From the NCBI GenBank assembly GCA_035550515.1, contig DASZOZ010000020.1:1-64000 (forward strand): a DNA stretch of 64,000 nucleotides. The letters run 5' to 3'. The translations under genes were made by a program, and so were the position numbers. This document shows positions 1 through 6,969 of the stretch, piece by piece (within the stretch, counting starts at the first letter, position 1; every line of letters starts with the position of its first letter). The stretch is from DATARH01 sp035550515. GTDB taxonomy: Bacteria > Pseudomonadota > Alphaproteobacteria > ATCC43930 > CGMCC-115725. The notes below the pieces were generated by a model. That model was given only the letters and a program-made list of their open reading frames with translations. It was not told the DNA's origin and searched no databases.

Positions 1-568
1 CGGCGGCCAGCGTCTCCTGCTGGGCGCGCTGCATCGCCAGCACCGGCATCGCCTGACCAAACGACACGGTCGCGGTCTTCACGTGGCCGAGGCATTTGTC
101 GCAGGGCGGCACCGCCCCGTCACGCTCGAAGACCGCGCGCAAGTCGGCGATTTCATAGCGCTCGCCGCAATCGAGGCAGGTCGCATAGGTCGTGTTGCCG
201 TGCAGTTCGATGATCTTGTCGCGCGGGGTGCCCGACAATTCGTGCAGCCCGTCGATGTTCTGGGTGATGACCGCCGCGACTTTGCCGCGCCGCACCAGCG
301 CGTCGACCGCGCGATGGCCGCGATTGGGCTCGGCGCCCCGGAAGATGTCTTCCATCGCGAAGCGCCGCCGCCAGGTCTCGTTGCGCGCTTCCTGCGAGGC
401 CACGAATTCGTCGAAGTAGATCGGCGCCATCTGGGTCCAGATGCCGCCGGGGCTGCGAAAATCGGGGATGCCGCTCTCGGTGCTGATCCCCGCGCCGGTG
501 AACACCACCACCCGCCGCGACCGGTCGAGCATTTCCTTGAGGGTGGCGAGGCCGCTGTCGTCTGGCAT
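1..568 (-). CDS. cobB: Sir2-family NAD-dependent protein deacylase (3' end outside window)
   Basis: Sirtuin that removes acyl groups from protein lysines using NAD, in the cytoplasm. The visible 189 residues hold the diagnostic series: GAGIS at residues 25-29 followed by SGIPDFRSPGG (NAD-binding loop), TQNIDGLH near residue 109, ELHGN with the catalytic histidine, and two CxxC pairs (CLDC, CDKC) that form the structural zinc site. The ATG at 568-566 places GAGIS about 24 residues from the N-terminus, as expected for a short bacterial class III/CobB-type enzyme. The C-terminal part lies beyond base 1. It is transcribed away from the SDR gene downstream of the repeat. Confidence 0.93.
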   Translation of the reverse strand, partial: MPDDSGLATLKEMLDRSRRVVVFTGAGISTESGIPDFRSPGGIWTQMAPIYFDEFVASQEARNETWRRRFAMEDIFRGAEPNRGHRAVDALVRRGKVAAVITQNIDGLHELSGTPRDKIIELHGNTTYATCLDCGERYEIADLRAVFERDGAVPPCDKCLGHVKTATVSFGQAMPVLAMQRAQQETLAA

Positions 569-613
569 GGCGCTACTGTCGCAAAAGCCGCGGGTACGAG
601 CAAGGAACGCCAC

Positions 614-714
614 CTTGTCATTGCGGGGAGCGAAGCGACGAAGCAATCTCCATCGACCGGTGCTCGGACGGCACGAGATCGCCGCGCCGCCTGTCGGCGG
701 TTCGCAATGACGAG
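614..714. repeat. Intergenic palindromic repeat (CATTGCG...CGCAATG type)
   Basis: The left arm reads TTGTCATTGCGG with AGCGAAGCGACGAAGCAATC behind it; the right arm ends TTCGCAATGACGAG, so the outer ends are inverted repeats. Sequences of this form are common intergenic repeats in alphaproteobacterial genomes (from memory). It fills most of the gap between the sirtuin and the first SDR. No coding capacity is evident. Confidence 0.7.
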
Positions 715-725
715 AGGGAGAGGTC

Positions 726-1511
726 ATGGACCTGGGACTGCGGGGCAAGAAGGCGCTGATCACCGGCGCGTCGAAGGGCATCGGCCGGGCCTGTGCCGAG
801 GTGCTGGCGGAGGAGGGCTGCGATGTCGCGCTGGTGTCGCGCACGGCGGCCGATCTGGAGACGGCGCGCGGCGAGATCGCCGGCAAGTACAATGTCGGGG
901 TGGGCGTCTTCGCGCTCGACCTGTCCGACAGCCGCAATGTCGACAAGCTCGCCGCCGAGTGCGGCGATATCGACATTCTCGTCAACAATGCCGGTGCGAT
1001 CCCCGGCGGCAATCTCGATGCGATCACCGAGGAGCGCTGGCGCACCGCCTGGGACCTCAAGGTGTTCGGCTACATCAACATGACGCGGCGCTTTTACGCC
1101 CGGATGCGCGAGCGGCGCAGCGGCGTGATCGTCAACATCCTCGGCGCGGCGGGGGAGAACCCGGACTTCAATTACATCGCCGGCTCATCGGGCAATGCCT
1201 CGCTGATGGCGTTCACCCGGGCGATGGGCGGCACCGCGCCGCGCGACAATCTCCGCGTCGTCGGCATCAACCCGGGCCCGGTGATGACCGAGCGGCTCGT
1301 CACGCTGACCAAGACCCGCGCACGCGACACGCTCGGCGATGAAAGCCGCTGGCAGGAGCTGATGCAGGGTCATGCCTTCGGCCGCGCCGCCAAACCCGAG
1401 GAAATCGCCGCGATGGTCGCGTTTGTCGCGTCGGACAAGGTGTCGGGTTACACGACCGGCTCGATCATCACGATCGACGGCGGCGGTTCCAGCCGCCGCA
1501 GTGCGCTTTAG
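726..1511 (+). CDS. SDR-family oxidoreductase lacking canonical Ser/Lys catalytic residues
   Basis: A 261-residue Rossmann-fold short-chain dehydrogenase/reductase, presumably cytoplasmic. The glycine motif TGASKGIG is at residues 13-20 and NNAG at 87-90, and the C-terminus ends in the usual ITIDGG. The active-site segment is unusual. Tyr150 is present, but the segment reads YIAGSSGNASL, with Asn157 at the register where SDRs have the catalytic Lys. The usual Ser region reads NILGAAG. The fold and cofactor binding are secure; the reaction is not, and it may be a divergent subfamily. The ATG follows a GAGAGGTC purine stretch. The downstream SnoaL-like gene follows 40 bases later and may be co-transcribed. 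Confidence 0.9.
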   Translation: MDLGLRGKKALITGASKGIGRACAEVLAEEGCDVALVSRTAADLETARGEIAGKYNVGVGVFALDLSDSRNVDKLAAECGDIDILVNNAGAIPGGNLDAITEERWRTAWDLKVFGYINMTRRFYARMRERRSGVIVNILGAAGENPDFNYIAGSSGNASLMAFTRAMGGTAPRDNLRVVGINPGPVMTERLVTLTKTRARDTLGDESRWQELMQGHAFGRAAKPEEIAAMVAFVASDKVSGYTTGSIITIDGGGSSRRSAL

Positions 1512-1551
1512 CGCAAGGCGGTTACGCCAGTCACGACGGAGAGGGGATGCC

Positions 1552-1980
1552 ATGCCGGCCGACCTCGAAGACCGCGCCGCGATCCACGACCTGTTCACCC
1601 GTTATTGCTGCGCGCTCGACAATGGCGAGGTCGAGACCGTCGTCGGCTGCTTCACCGCCGGCGCCGTGCTCAAAAGCCCCATGGTCGATCTCAACGGCCA
1701 TGCCGAGATCCGCGCCTTCGCCGGCCGCTTTGCCGCGCAGCGCCAAGCCGGCACGCAATTCCGCCACATGGTGACCAATATCGCCGTGAGCATCGACGGC
1801 GATCGCGCCACCGCGACCGCCTATCTGCTCGTGCTGATCAGCCGGGACGGCGGCCACCGCACCCTGCCGCCCGGCCGCTACGAGTGCGCGTTGCTGAAGG
1901 AGGACGGCGCGTGGCGGTTCTCGCGGCGCACCGTGTTCCACGACCACGAATACACGCTGGACGGTATCGGCAACCGCTAG
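1552..1980 (+). CDS. SnoaL-like / NTF2-fold protein
   Basis: A 142-residue protein of the SnoaL-like (NTF2-fold) type: an N-terminal helix DRAAIHDLFTRYCCALDNG, then VVGCF, the segment HMVTNIAVSIDGDRATATAYL, and a C-terminal strand ending in RRTVFHDHEY. Members of this fold are small hydratases, isomerases or dehydratases, or ligand-binding proteins; the substrate cannot be told. The start is placed at 1552 because GGAGAGGGG lies just upstream and the family begins with this helix, although the frame is open further upstream into the SDR gene. It lies 40 bases after that SDR, suggesting a two-gene unit. Confidence 0.82.
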   Translation: MPADLEDRAAIHDLFTRYCCALDNGEVETVVGCFTAGAVLKSPMVDLNGHAEIRAFAGRFAAQRQAGTQFRHMVTNIAVSIDGDRATATAYLLVLISRDGGHRTLPPGRYECALLKEDGAWRFSRRTVFHDHEYTLDGIGNR

Positions 1981-1992
1981 CGCGGCGCGGCT

Positions 1993-2985
1993 TTACGGCA
2001 ATCGCGGCAGAACCTTGTCGGTCAGCAGCAAGAAGCTCTGATGGCTAAGCGGCGCGGCCAGCAGGTAGTCGAGTTCGGTCTCGTCGCGCAGCCGGGAAAT
2101 CTGGTCGAGCACCCCGTCCGGCGTGCCGTGCAGGATGACCTCGTCGAGATAGCGCTGCACGGGGTCGAGCCCGCGCTTGTTGGGGTCGGTAAAGCCGACC
2201 GGGTTGTGCTGCGCGCCGAAATACGAGGCGCAAATCCATTGCGCCCCGGCCCGCGCCACCTCCTCGGCCTTGGCGGCGCTCTCCGCCACCGCGACCAGAC
2301 GCGCCACGGGTAGCTCGCGCCCGGCAAAGGAATGCCCCGCCGCGGTCAGCTTCTCGGCATAGAAACGGCGTTTGCGGCCGATATCGGCGTGCCCGGCATG
2401 CGGGTCCATCAGGATCGAAAAACCGCGAGAAGCGGCCCATTCCAGCGCGGCGTCGGAGGTTGCCGCCATCCATACCGGCGGGTGCGGCTGCTGCAGCGGT
2501 TTCGGCAGCACTTCGACCGGCTCGATCGTGAAGTGCCGCCCAGCAAAGCCGACCTTTTCGTCGCGCCAGGCGCGCAGCACGATCTCCACCGCCTCGTGAA
2601 AGCGCGAGGTGCTTTCCTCGGGCGGCACGCCGAAGGCGGTGAACTCGACCCGCGCAAAGCCGCGGCCGGCGCCCCAATTGACCCGCCCGCCCGACAGCAC
2701 ATCGAGCAGCGCCACCTCCTCGGCGAGCCGCAGCGGATGGTAGAACGGCGCCAGCGACACCGCGGTGCCGATACGCAGCCGCTTGGTGCGCGCCGCCGCC
2801 AGGGTCCCCACCATGTGCACCGACGGGCAGATGCTGAAGTCGGAGAAATGGTGCTCCGCGAGCCACACCGCGTCGTAGCCGCTCTTGTCCATGATCTCGA
2901 TGCGCTGCAAGGCGCGCTCGAACACCACCGGCAGCGCCGTCCGCCGCTGCGGCCAGCTGAAGAATTGCAGCACGCCGAGTTTCAT
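1993..2985 (-). CDS. LLM-class (luciferase-like) flavin-dependent oxidoreductase
   Basis: A 330-residue luciferase-like monooxygenase-family protein. It has the N-terminal strand MKLGVLQFF, the block GYDAVWLAEHHFSDF near residue 40, TKRLRIGTAVSLAPFYHPLRLAEE, and GRVNWGAGRGF, all typical of the bacterial LLM TIM-barrel. The family uses reduced FMN or F420 and oxygen on varied substrates, usually in the cytoplasm. The next gene in the same direction is the FAH-family protein, whose stop lies 16 bases upstream of this start, so the two are probably an operon (FAH first). The substrate is unknown. Confidence 0.9.
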   Translation of the reverse strand: MKLGVLQFFSWPQRRTALPVVFERALQRIEIMDKSGYDAVWLAEHHFSDFSICPSVHMVGTLAAARTKRLRIGTAVSLAPFYHPLRLAEEVALLDVLSGGRVNWGAGRGFARVEFTAFGVPPEESTSRFHEAVEIVLRAWRDEKVGFAGRHFTIEPVEVLPKPLQQPHPPVWMAATSDAALEWAASRGFSILMDPHAGHADIGRKRRFYAEKLTAAGHSFAGRELPVARLVAVAESAAKAEEVARAGAQWICASYFGAQHNPVGFTDPNKRGLDPVQRYLDEVILHGTPDGVLDQISRLRDETELDYLLAAPLSHQSFLLLTDKVLPRLP

Positions 2986-3001
2986 GGGCTCACCCCGGGG
3001 C

Positions 3002-3934
3002 TCACTCCTGCGGGCGGTGCCGTTTGACCGCCTCGGGGTTGGTGGAATCGGCGCCCATATAGACGCCGCGTTCCCAGCTGCGCTTGAGCGGGTCGCTGAC
3101 CTTCAGCGACATGCGGCCGACATGCTGCACCTCGATCTCGACCGTCTCGCCGTCCTGCAGCGCGCCGAGCCCCTCATGGTTGGTGCCGCAGGCGATCAGG
3201 TCGCCGGAGTTCAGCGTCATCACCGTCGAGGCGAATTCGATCAGCTCCGGGACGCGGTGCTCCATGTCGTCGGTGTTGTAGTTGTGGCGCAGTTGGCCGT
3301 CGTTCCAGAAGCGCACGATCACGTCGTTGGGCTCGGGGATTTCGTCGGCGGTGGCGATGCACGGGCCGATCGGCGCAAAGGTGTCAAAGGATTTGCCGAG
3401 CCAGCTCCCCGCCTTCCAGGTGCGCCGCCCCTCGCCGCGCGCCGACACGTCGATCAGGCCGGTATAACCGAACACCGCGCTGCGCCAGTCCTTCTGCGCG
3501 ACCTCCTTGGCCGGCCCCTTGATGACCAGCGCCAGCTCGGCTTCGTGCATGAAGATCCACGGCTCGGTCAGCTTCGGCAGCACGATGGTGTCGCCGGGCC
3601 CGACCACCGCCTCGGGGTTCTTGAGGAACATGTTCAAAGCGCGCGCCTCGCGCTGCGCGTGTTCCCAGTAATTGGCGATGCAGCACAGGATCTTGCCCGG
3701 GCGCGGCAGCGGCGCGCGCAGCCGCAGCGAATGCTCGGGATAGGCCTCCGCCTCGATCGCCAGCCGCTCGAACCGCGGGCGCAGCGGCTCGAAATGGTCG
3801 ATGATCCACTGCATCGTCAACTGCGGCGTGTATTGCCGCTCGACCGCGGGCGCGAGGCTGACGATGCCGCGATCGGTCATCAGCCCCGGCACCGGCTCCG
3901 GATGCCCCGCGCTCTCGAACAGCACCAGCTTCAT
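3002..3934 (-). CDS. Fumarylacetoacetate hydrolase (FAH) family protein
   Basis: A 310-residue FAH-superfamily enzyme. Family members cleave C-C bonds or decarboxylate 2-oxo acids in aromatic and sugar-acid catabolism with a Mg2+ bound by acidic residues. Visible signatures are the metal region HEAELALVIKG, then FGYTGLIDVSARG, and the late motif SGDLIACGTNHEGLG, which replaces the more usual GTPxGVG. The N-terminal extension (about 70 residues before the FAH core) is the usual small domain. It precedes the LLM gene in the same direction. The physiological substrate is not identifiable from sequence. Confidence 0.88.
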   Translation of the reverse strand: MKLVLFESAGHPEPVPGLMTDRGIVSLAPAVERQYTPQLTMQWIIDHFEPLRPRFERLAIEAEAYPEHSLRLRAPLPRPGKILCCIANYWEHAQREARALNMFLKNPEAVVGPGDTIVLPKLTEPWIFMHEAELALVIKGPAKEVAQKDWRSAVFGYTGLIDVSARGEGRRTWKAGSWLGKSFDTFAPIGPCIATADEIPEPNDVIVRFWNDGQLRHNYNTDDMEHRVPELIEFASTVMTLNSGDLIACGTNHEGLGALQDGETVEIEVQHVGRMSLKVSDPLKRSWERGVYMGADSTNPEAVKRHRPQE

Positions 3935-3981
3935 CGCCGTCGCCTCCCTCGCCGTTGCGCCATTGTGCTAGACTGGCGGGC

Positions 3982-4536
3982 ATGAGCAAGGCCTTCGTCA
4001 AGGAAGACGCGGACGATTCCGGCGAGCTGCCGGACGAACCGGCGCCGCTGCCCGCCGGCACCAAGAATTACATCACGCCGGCCGGGTTTCGCCGCATGCA
4101 GGAAGAAGTGAAGCGGCTGCAAACGGTCGAGCGGCCGCGCATCGTCGAGATCGTCGCCTGGGCGGCCGGCAACGGCGATCGCTCGGAGAACGGCGACTAT
4201 ATCTACGGCAAGCAGCGGCTGCGCGAGATCGACCGGCGCATGCGCTTCCTGGCCAAGCGGCTCGAAAGCGCCGAGGTGGTCGACCCGGCGCGCCAGGCGC
4301 ATCTCGACCGCGTCTTTTTCGGCGCCACCGTCACCTACGCCAACACCGCCGGCGACGAGCGCACCATCACCATCGTCGGCGTCGACGAGGTCGATGCGGA
4401 TAACGGCAAGGTTTCATGGATTTCGCCGATCGCCCGCGCGCTGATGAAGGCGCAGGAGGGCGATGTCGTCGACCTGCGCACCCCGCATGGCCCGGAACGG
4501 ATCGAGGTCGTCGAGATACGCTACGGCCCATCCTGA
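3982..4536 (+). CDS. greB: Transcription elongation factor GreB
   Basis: Rescues backtracked RNA polymerase by inserting a coiled coil into the secondary channel and stimulating transcript cleavage. The 184-residue product matches GreB rather than GreA: YITPAGFRRMQEE, the ERPRIVEIVAWAAGNGDRSENGDY tip region with the acidic D and E, the KQRLREIDRR basic patch, and a C-terminal FKBP-like domain ending in SPIARALMKAQEGD. It is longer than enterobacterial GreB (about 158) because of an acidic N-terminal tail of some 25 residues. The start at 3982 is the ATG nearest the conserved core; an in-frame ATG also exists at 3955. It is divergent from the FAH gene. Confidence 0.95.
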   Translation: MSKAFVKEDADDSGELPDEPAPLPAGTKNYITPAGFRRMQEEVKRLQTVERPRIVEIVAWAAGNGDRSENGDYIYGKQRLREIDRRMRFLAKRLESAEVVDPARQAHLDRVFFGATVTYANTAGDERTITIVGVDEVDADNGKVSWISPIARALMKAQEGDVVDLRTPHGPERIEVVEIRYGPS

Positions 4537-4580
4537 CGTGAGCCGCGCCCCCTGCATTCTCGGAATGCGGCCACCCCCAA

Positions 4581-4620
4581 CTGTCTGTTGACAGCAATTC
4601 CTTGACGGGAGCGACAATAA
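4581..4620 (+). promoter_or_regulatory. Candidate promoter with CTGTC-N4-GACAG palindrome upstream of the TauD-like gene
   Basis: The gap between greB and the first dioxygenase holds a perfect inverted repeat CTGTCTGTTGACAG (4581-4594) that overlaps a consensus-like -35 hexamer TTGACA (4588-4593). A weak -10-like GACAAT follows at 4613-4618 with 19-base spacing. A regulator bound at the palindrome could block the -35. This is inference from pattern alone. Confidence 0.35.
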
Positions 4621-4644
4621 GCCAAGCTTAGGGAGGATGTTCGG

Positions 4645-5502
4645 ATGCTCCAAATCCGCAAGATGGGTCCGCAGATCGGCGTCGAAATCACCGGCGTCGA
4701 CGTCAAGACGATGAGCGACGCCGAGTGGCGGCAGATTTACCAGGCCTGGCTCGACTACAACGTCATGTGCGTACGCGGCCAGGACCTGACGATCCCCGAT
4801 TTCATCCGCTACAGCGAACGCTTCGGCCCGGTGACGCCGCACCCGTCGAAATCGACCCGGCATCCCGAATACGCCAAGATCACCATGCTCGGCGTCAACA
4901 AATACGACGCCGCGGGCAAGCTGCGCGACGAGATCTACCGCCGCGGCGCCGAGGGCTGGCACACCGACGGCGCCTACAACCAGGCGCCGTTCAAGGCGAC
5001 CCAGCTTTACGCCCTGGCGGTGCCGAGCCGCGGCGGCAACACGCTGTTCTGCAACGGCTACGCCGCCTATGACGCGCTGCCGCAGCGCCTCAAGGAGCGG
5101 CTCGACGGCGTCGTCGGCACCTTTGCCTATGGCGGGCGGCGCGGCAAAGCCCGGCTGCTCAACCCCGAGGACCAGGACTGGACGCCGGTCTATCACCCGA
5201 TCTTCCGCATCCACCCCGAGACCGGCCGCAAATCGCTTTACTTCGACCCCGGCAAGATCGTCGACTTTGTCGGCATCGACCGCGCCGAGGGCGACACGCT
5301 GATCGCCGAGTTGACCGCGGCGATGGTCACCGCCGACGCCGAATATCACCATGTCTGGCGCAAGGGCGACATCGTGATCTGGGACAATCGCTGCTCCTAT
5401 CACAAGGCCGCCGGCGACTATCCGCCCGAGGAAGACCGCATCCACTGGCGCGTCTCGATCAACGATTTCGGCGTCGACGCCCTCGACGAAGCGGCGGAGT
5501 AG
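4645..5502 (+). CDS. TauD/TfdA-family 2-oxoglutarate-dependent dioxygenase
   Basis: A 285-residue non-heme Fe(II)/2-oxoglutarate oxygenase of the TauD/TfdA family, which hydroxylates compounds such as taurine or aryloxyacetates. The iron-binding facial triad is visible as His106-x-Asp108 in GWHTDGAY and the distal His253 in RCSYHKA; a 2OG-binding Arg lies at R265 or R269. Earlier family blocks GVEITGVD and VMCVRGQ are present. The start follows TAGGGAGG. The next gene, 51 bases downstream, is a second TauD-type enzyme sharing the same domain plan, so the pair probably arose by duplication and may act on related substrates. The substrate is unknown. Confidence 0.92.
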   Translation: MLQIRKMGPQIGVEITGVDVKTMSDAEWRQIYQAWLDYNVMCVRGQDLTIPDFIRYSERFGPVTPHPSKSTRHPEYAKITMLGVNKYDAAGKLRDEIYRRGAEGWHTDGAYNQAPFKATQLYALAVPSRGGNTLFCNGYAAYDALPQRLKERLDGVVGTFAYGGRRGKARLLNPEDQDWTPVYHPIFRIHPETGRKSLYFDPGKIVDFVGIDRAEGDTLIAELTAAMVTADAEYHHVWRKGDIVIWDNRCSYHKAAGDYPPEEDRIHWRVSINDFGVDALDEAAE

Positions 5503-5553
5503 GCGCCGCCGCAACAGCGCAAGTCCGATTCACCCACTGACCGGGAGTGACGC

Positions 5554-6441
5554 ATGACGGTCGACGTTCATCCCTTTGCCGCCGGCTGCGGCGCCGAGAT
5601 CAGCGGCGTCGACATCCGCGAGCCGCTCTCCACCGCGGACCGTGATGCGATCCGCAAGGCGTGGCTCGACAATCTCGTGCTGCGCTTCCGCGGCGTGCCG
5701 ATGACCGACGCGCAGCACATGGCGTTCACCCGCCAGTTCGGCGAGCTGGAGTTCAACCCCGCCAAGCTCATCGAGATGAAATACGGGGTGAGCACCCAGA
5801 CCGATGGCCGCAAGGCCGAGGTCCCGCCGGAAATCTCGGTGATCTCCAACATCATCGAGAACGGCAAGGCGATCGGCGGGCTGGGCGACGGCGAGGCCTT
5901 TTGGCATACCGACTCGTCGTTTGTCGACGTGCCGCCGGCCGCCAGCCTGCTGCGCTCGCTCGAATGTCCGCCGCCGAGCGCGGGCGGCAACACGTCGTTC
6001 CTCAATTGCTACAGCGCCTACGACGACCTCCCGGCCGAGACCAAGAAGCGCATCGACGGCATGACGATGATCCATGCCGCGACGCATTCCTCGGGCGGCA
6101 AGGCGCATAAGGGCTTCGAGACCGTCGAGGACGTGTCGAAAGTGCCCGGGGCGCACCAGCCGATGGTCCGCACCCACCCCGAGACCGGCAGGAAGTCGCT
6201 GTTCCTCGGCCGCCGCATCAACGCCTATGTGGTGGGGCTGCCGGTCGCCGAGAGCGAGGAACTGCTCGACGCGCTGTGGGACCACATGGTGCAGGCGAAA
6301 TATACCTGGACCCAGGAATGGCAGGTCGGCGACCTGATCTGGTGGGACAATCGCTGTGCGATGCACCGCCGCGACGCCTTCGACCCCAGCGTGCGCCGCC
6401 TGATGCACCGCACCCAGCTCAAAGGCACAAGGCCGGTATAG
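5554..6441 (+). CDS. TauD/TfdA-family 2-oxoglutarate-dependent dioxygenase (second copy)
   Basis: A 295-residue TauD/TfdA dioxygenase. The iron site is His118-x-Asp120 in FWHTDSSF with the distal His271 in CAMHRRDAF; the 2OG-binding basic segment is RRLMHRTQ near the C-terminus. The N-terminal GCGAEISGVDI and LVLRFRG blocks match those of its upstream neighbour, but the middle differs, so it is a diverged paralogue rather than a recent copy. CGGGAGTGACGC lies before the ATG. It is followed closely by the left inverted repeat of the DUF559 cassette. The substrate is unknown. Confidence 0.92.
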   Translation: MTVDVHPFAAGCGAEISGVDIREPLSTADRDAIRKAWLDNLVLRFRGVPMTDAQHMAFTRQFGELEFNPAKLIEMKYGVSTQTDGRKAEVPPEISVISNIIENGKAIGGLGDGEAFWHTDSSFVDVPPAASLLRSLECPPPSAGGNTSFLNCYSAYDDLPAETKKRIDGMTMIHAATHSSGGKAHKGFETVEDVSKVPGAHQPMVRTHPETGRKSLFLGRRINAYVVGLPVAESEELLDALWDHMVQAKYTWTQEWQVGDLIWWDNRCAMHRRDAFDPSVRRLMHRTQLKGTRPV

Positions 6442-6460
6442 TCGCCGCGACGGCTTGAGG

Positions 6461-6498
6461 CCCTCCCCCTCGATGGGGGAGGGTTGGGAGGGGGTGAT
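6461..6498 (+). repeat. Left inverted repeat of the DUF559 cassette
   Basis: C-rich/G-rich palindromic arm CCCTCCCCCTCGATGGGGGA followed by GGGTTGGGAGGGGGTGAT. It is inverted relative to 6871-6910 and related to the palindromes at 9071-9101 and 27452-27537. Confidence 0.8.
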
Positions 6499-6522
6499 AG
6501 TGCCTGCTGTTCGGCTGGAGAC

Positions 6523-6969
6523 GTGAAAAAGCACCCGCTCCCCGGCGCGCACGACCGAGCCCGCGTCCTACGACGGAATATGACAGAGGCGGAACGGCGG
6601 CTCTGGCAAACGCTCCGCTCCGAGCAGATGAGCCGCCGCAAGTTTCGCCGCCAAGTACCCTTCCGTCGTTACATCGCCGATTTCGTGTGCCATGAAGCCC
6701 GATTGATTGTGGAGGTCGACGGCGGGCAACACGATCCCCTGTCGCCGTCGGAAATCGAACGGACCGCCTTCCTGCAAAACGAGGGTTATCGGGTTCTGCG
6801 ATTTTGGAACAACGAGGTGCTCGCAAACCTCGAAGGCGTCCATGACGCCGTTGCCCACGAGCTGGACCGCATCACCCCCACCCAAACCCTCCCCCCCTCG
6901 AGGGGGAGGGCTATCCGCCGCCGAGGCGCCGAAAGGTTACGTGCCGTCATCATCATAAGGGAGGACCAC
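6523..6969 (+). CDS. DUF559 domain-containing (endonuclease-fold) protein, frame open into the SDR
   Basis: Encodes a DUF559 domain, a family related in fold to Vsr/PD-(D/E)xK nucleases. Visible landmarks are MTEAERRLWQTLR, FRRQVPF, RYIADFVC, LIVEVDGGQH (likely acidic active-site residues) and GYRVLRFWNNEVL. A GTG at 6523 is the preferred start, since family members begin about 20 residues before TEAERRLW. An in-frame TTG lies at 6484 inside the left repeat. The domain ends near 6870. There is no stop codon before the downstream SDR, so the same frame continues in phase to 7794. Nuclease activity is inferred from the fold only. Confidence 0.72.
6871..6910 (-). repeat. Right inverted repeat of the DUF559 cassette
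   Basis: Reads ATCACCCCCACCCAAACCCT then CCCCCCTCGAGGGGGAGGG, near-perfectly complementary in reverse to 6461-6498. It is translated in frame as part of the C-terminal tail of the DUF559 frame (TPTQTLPPSRGRA). Confidence 0.8.
6957..6964 (+). promoter_or_regulatory. Strong ribosome binding site deciding the SDR start
   Basis: AAGGGAGG lies five bases before the ATG at 6970. It argues that the SDR is translated on its own, even though the upstream DUF559 frame is in phase with no intervening stop. Confidence 0.75.

Larger units (their letters stand above)
6461..6910. mobile_element. DUF559 cassette bounded by inverted repeats (candidate non-autonomous or nuclease-driven element)
   Basis: A 450-base block with a DUF559-domain gene inside and related ends. 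The left end begins CCCTCCCCCTCGATGGGGGA and continues GGGTTGGGAGGGGGTGAT. The reverse complement of the right end begins CCCTCCCCCTCGAGGGGGGG and continues AGGGTTTGGGTGGGGGTGAT. The two differ by only a few positions over about 39 bases, and each also contains its own internal palindrome. No transposase is present. The block sits between a dioxygenase stop and an SDR start, as if inserted in an intergenic gap. Mobility is inference from structure. Confidence 0.55.

Noticed and set aside
614..714. Insertion sequence remnant
   Set aside because: No transposase and no direct target duplication visible; only a palindromic repeat of a type that I know from many alphaproteobacteria.
83..1342. A 419-codon plus-strand frame across the sirtuin and first SDR
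   Set aside because: It crosses two well-supported genes in other frames and consists of low-complexity Arg/Gly/Ala sequence typical of GC-rich shadow frames.
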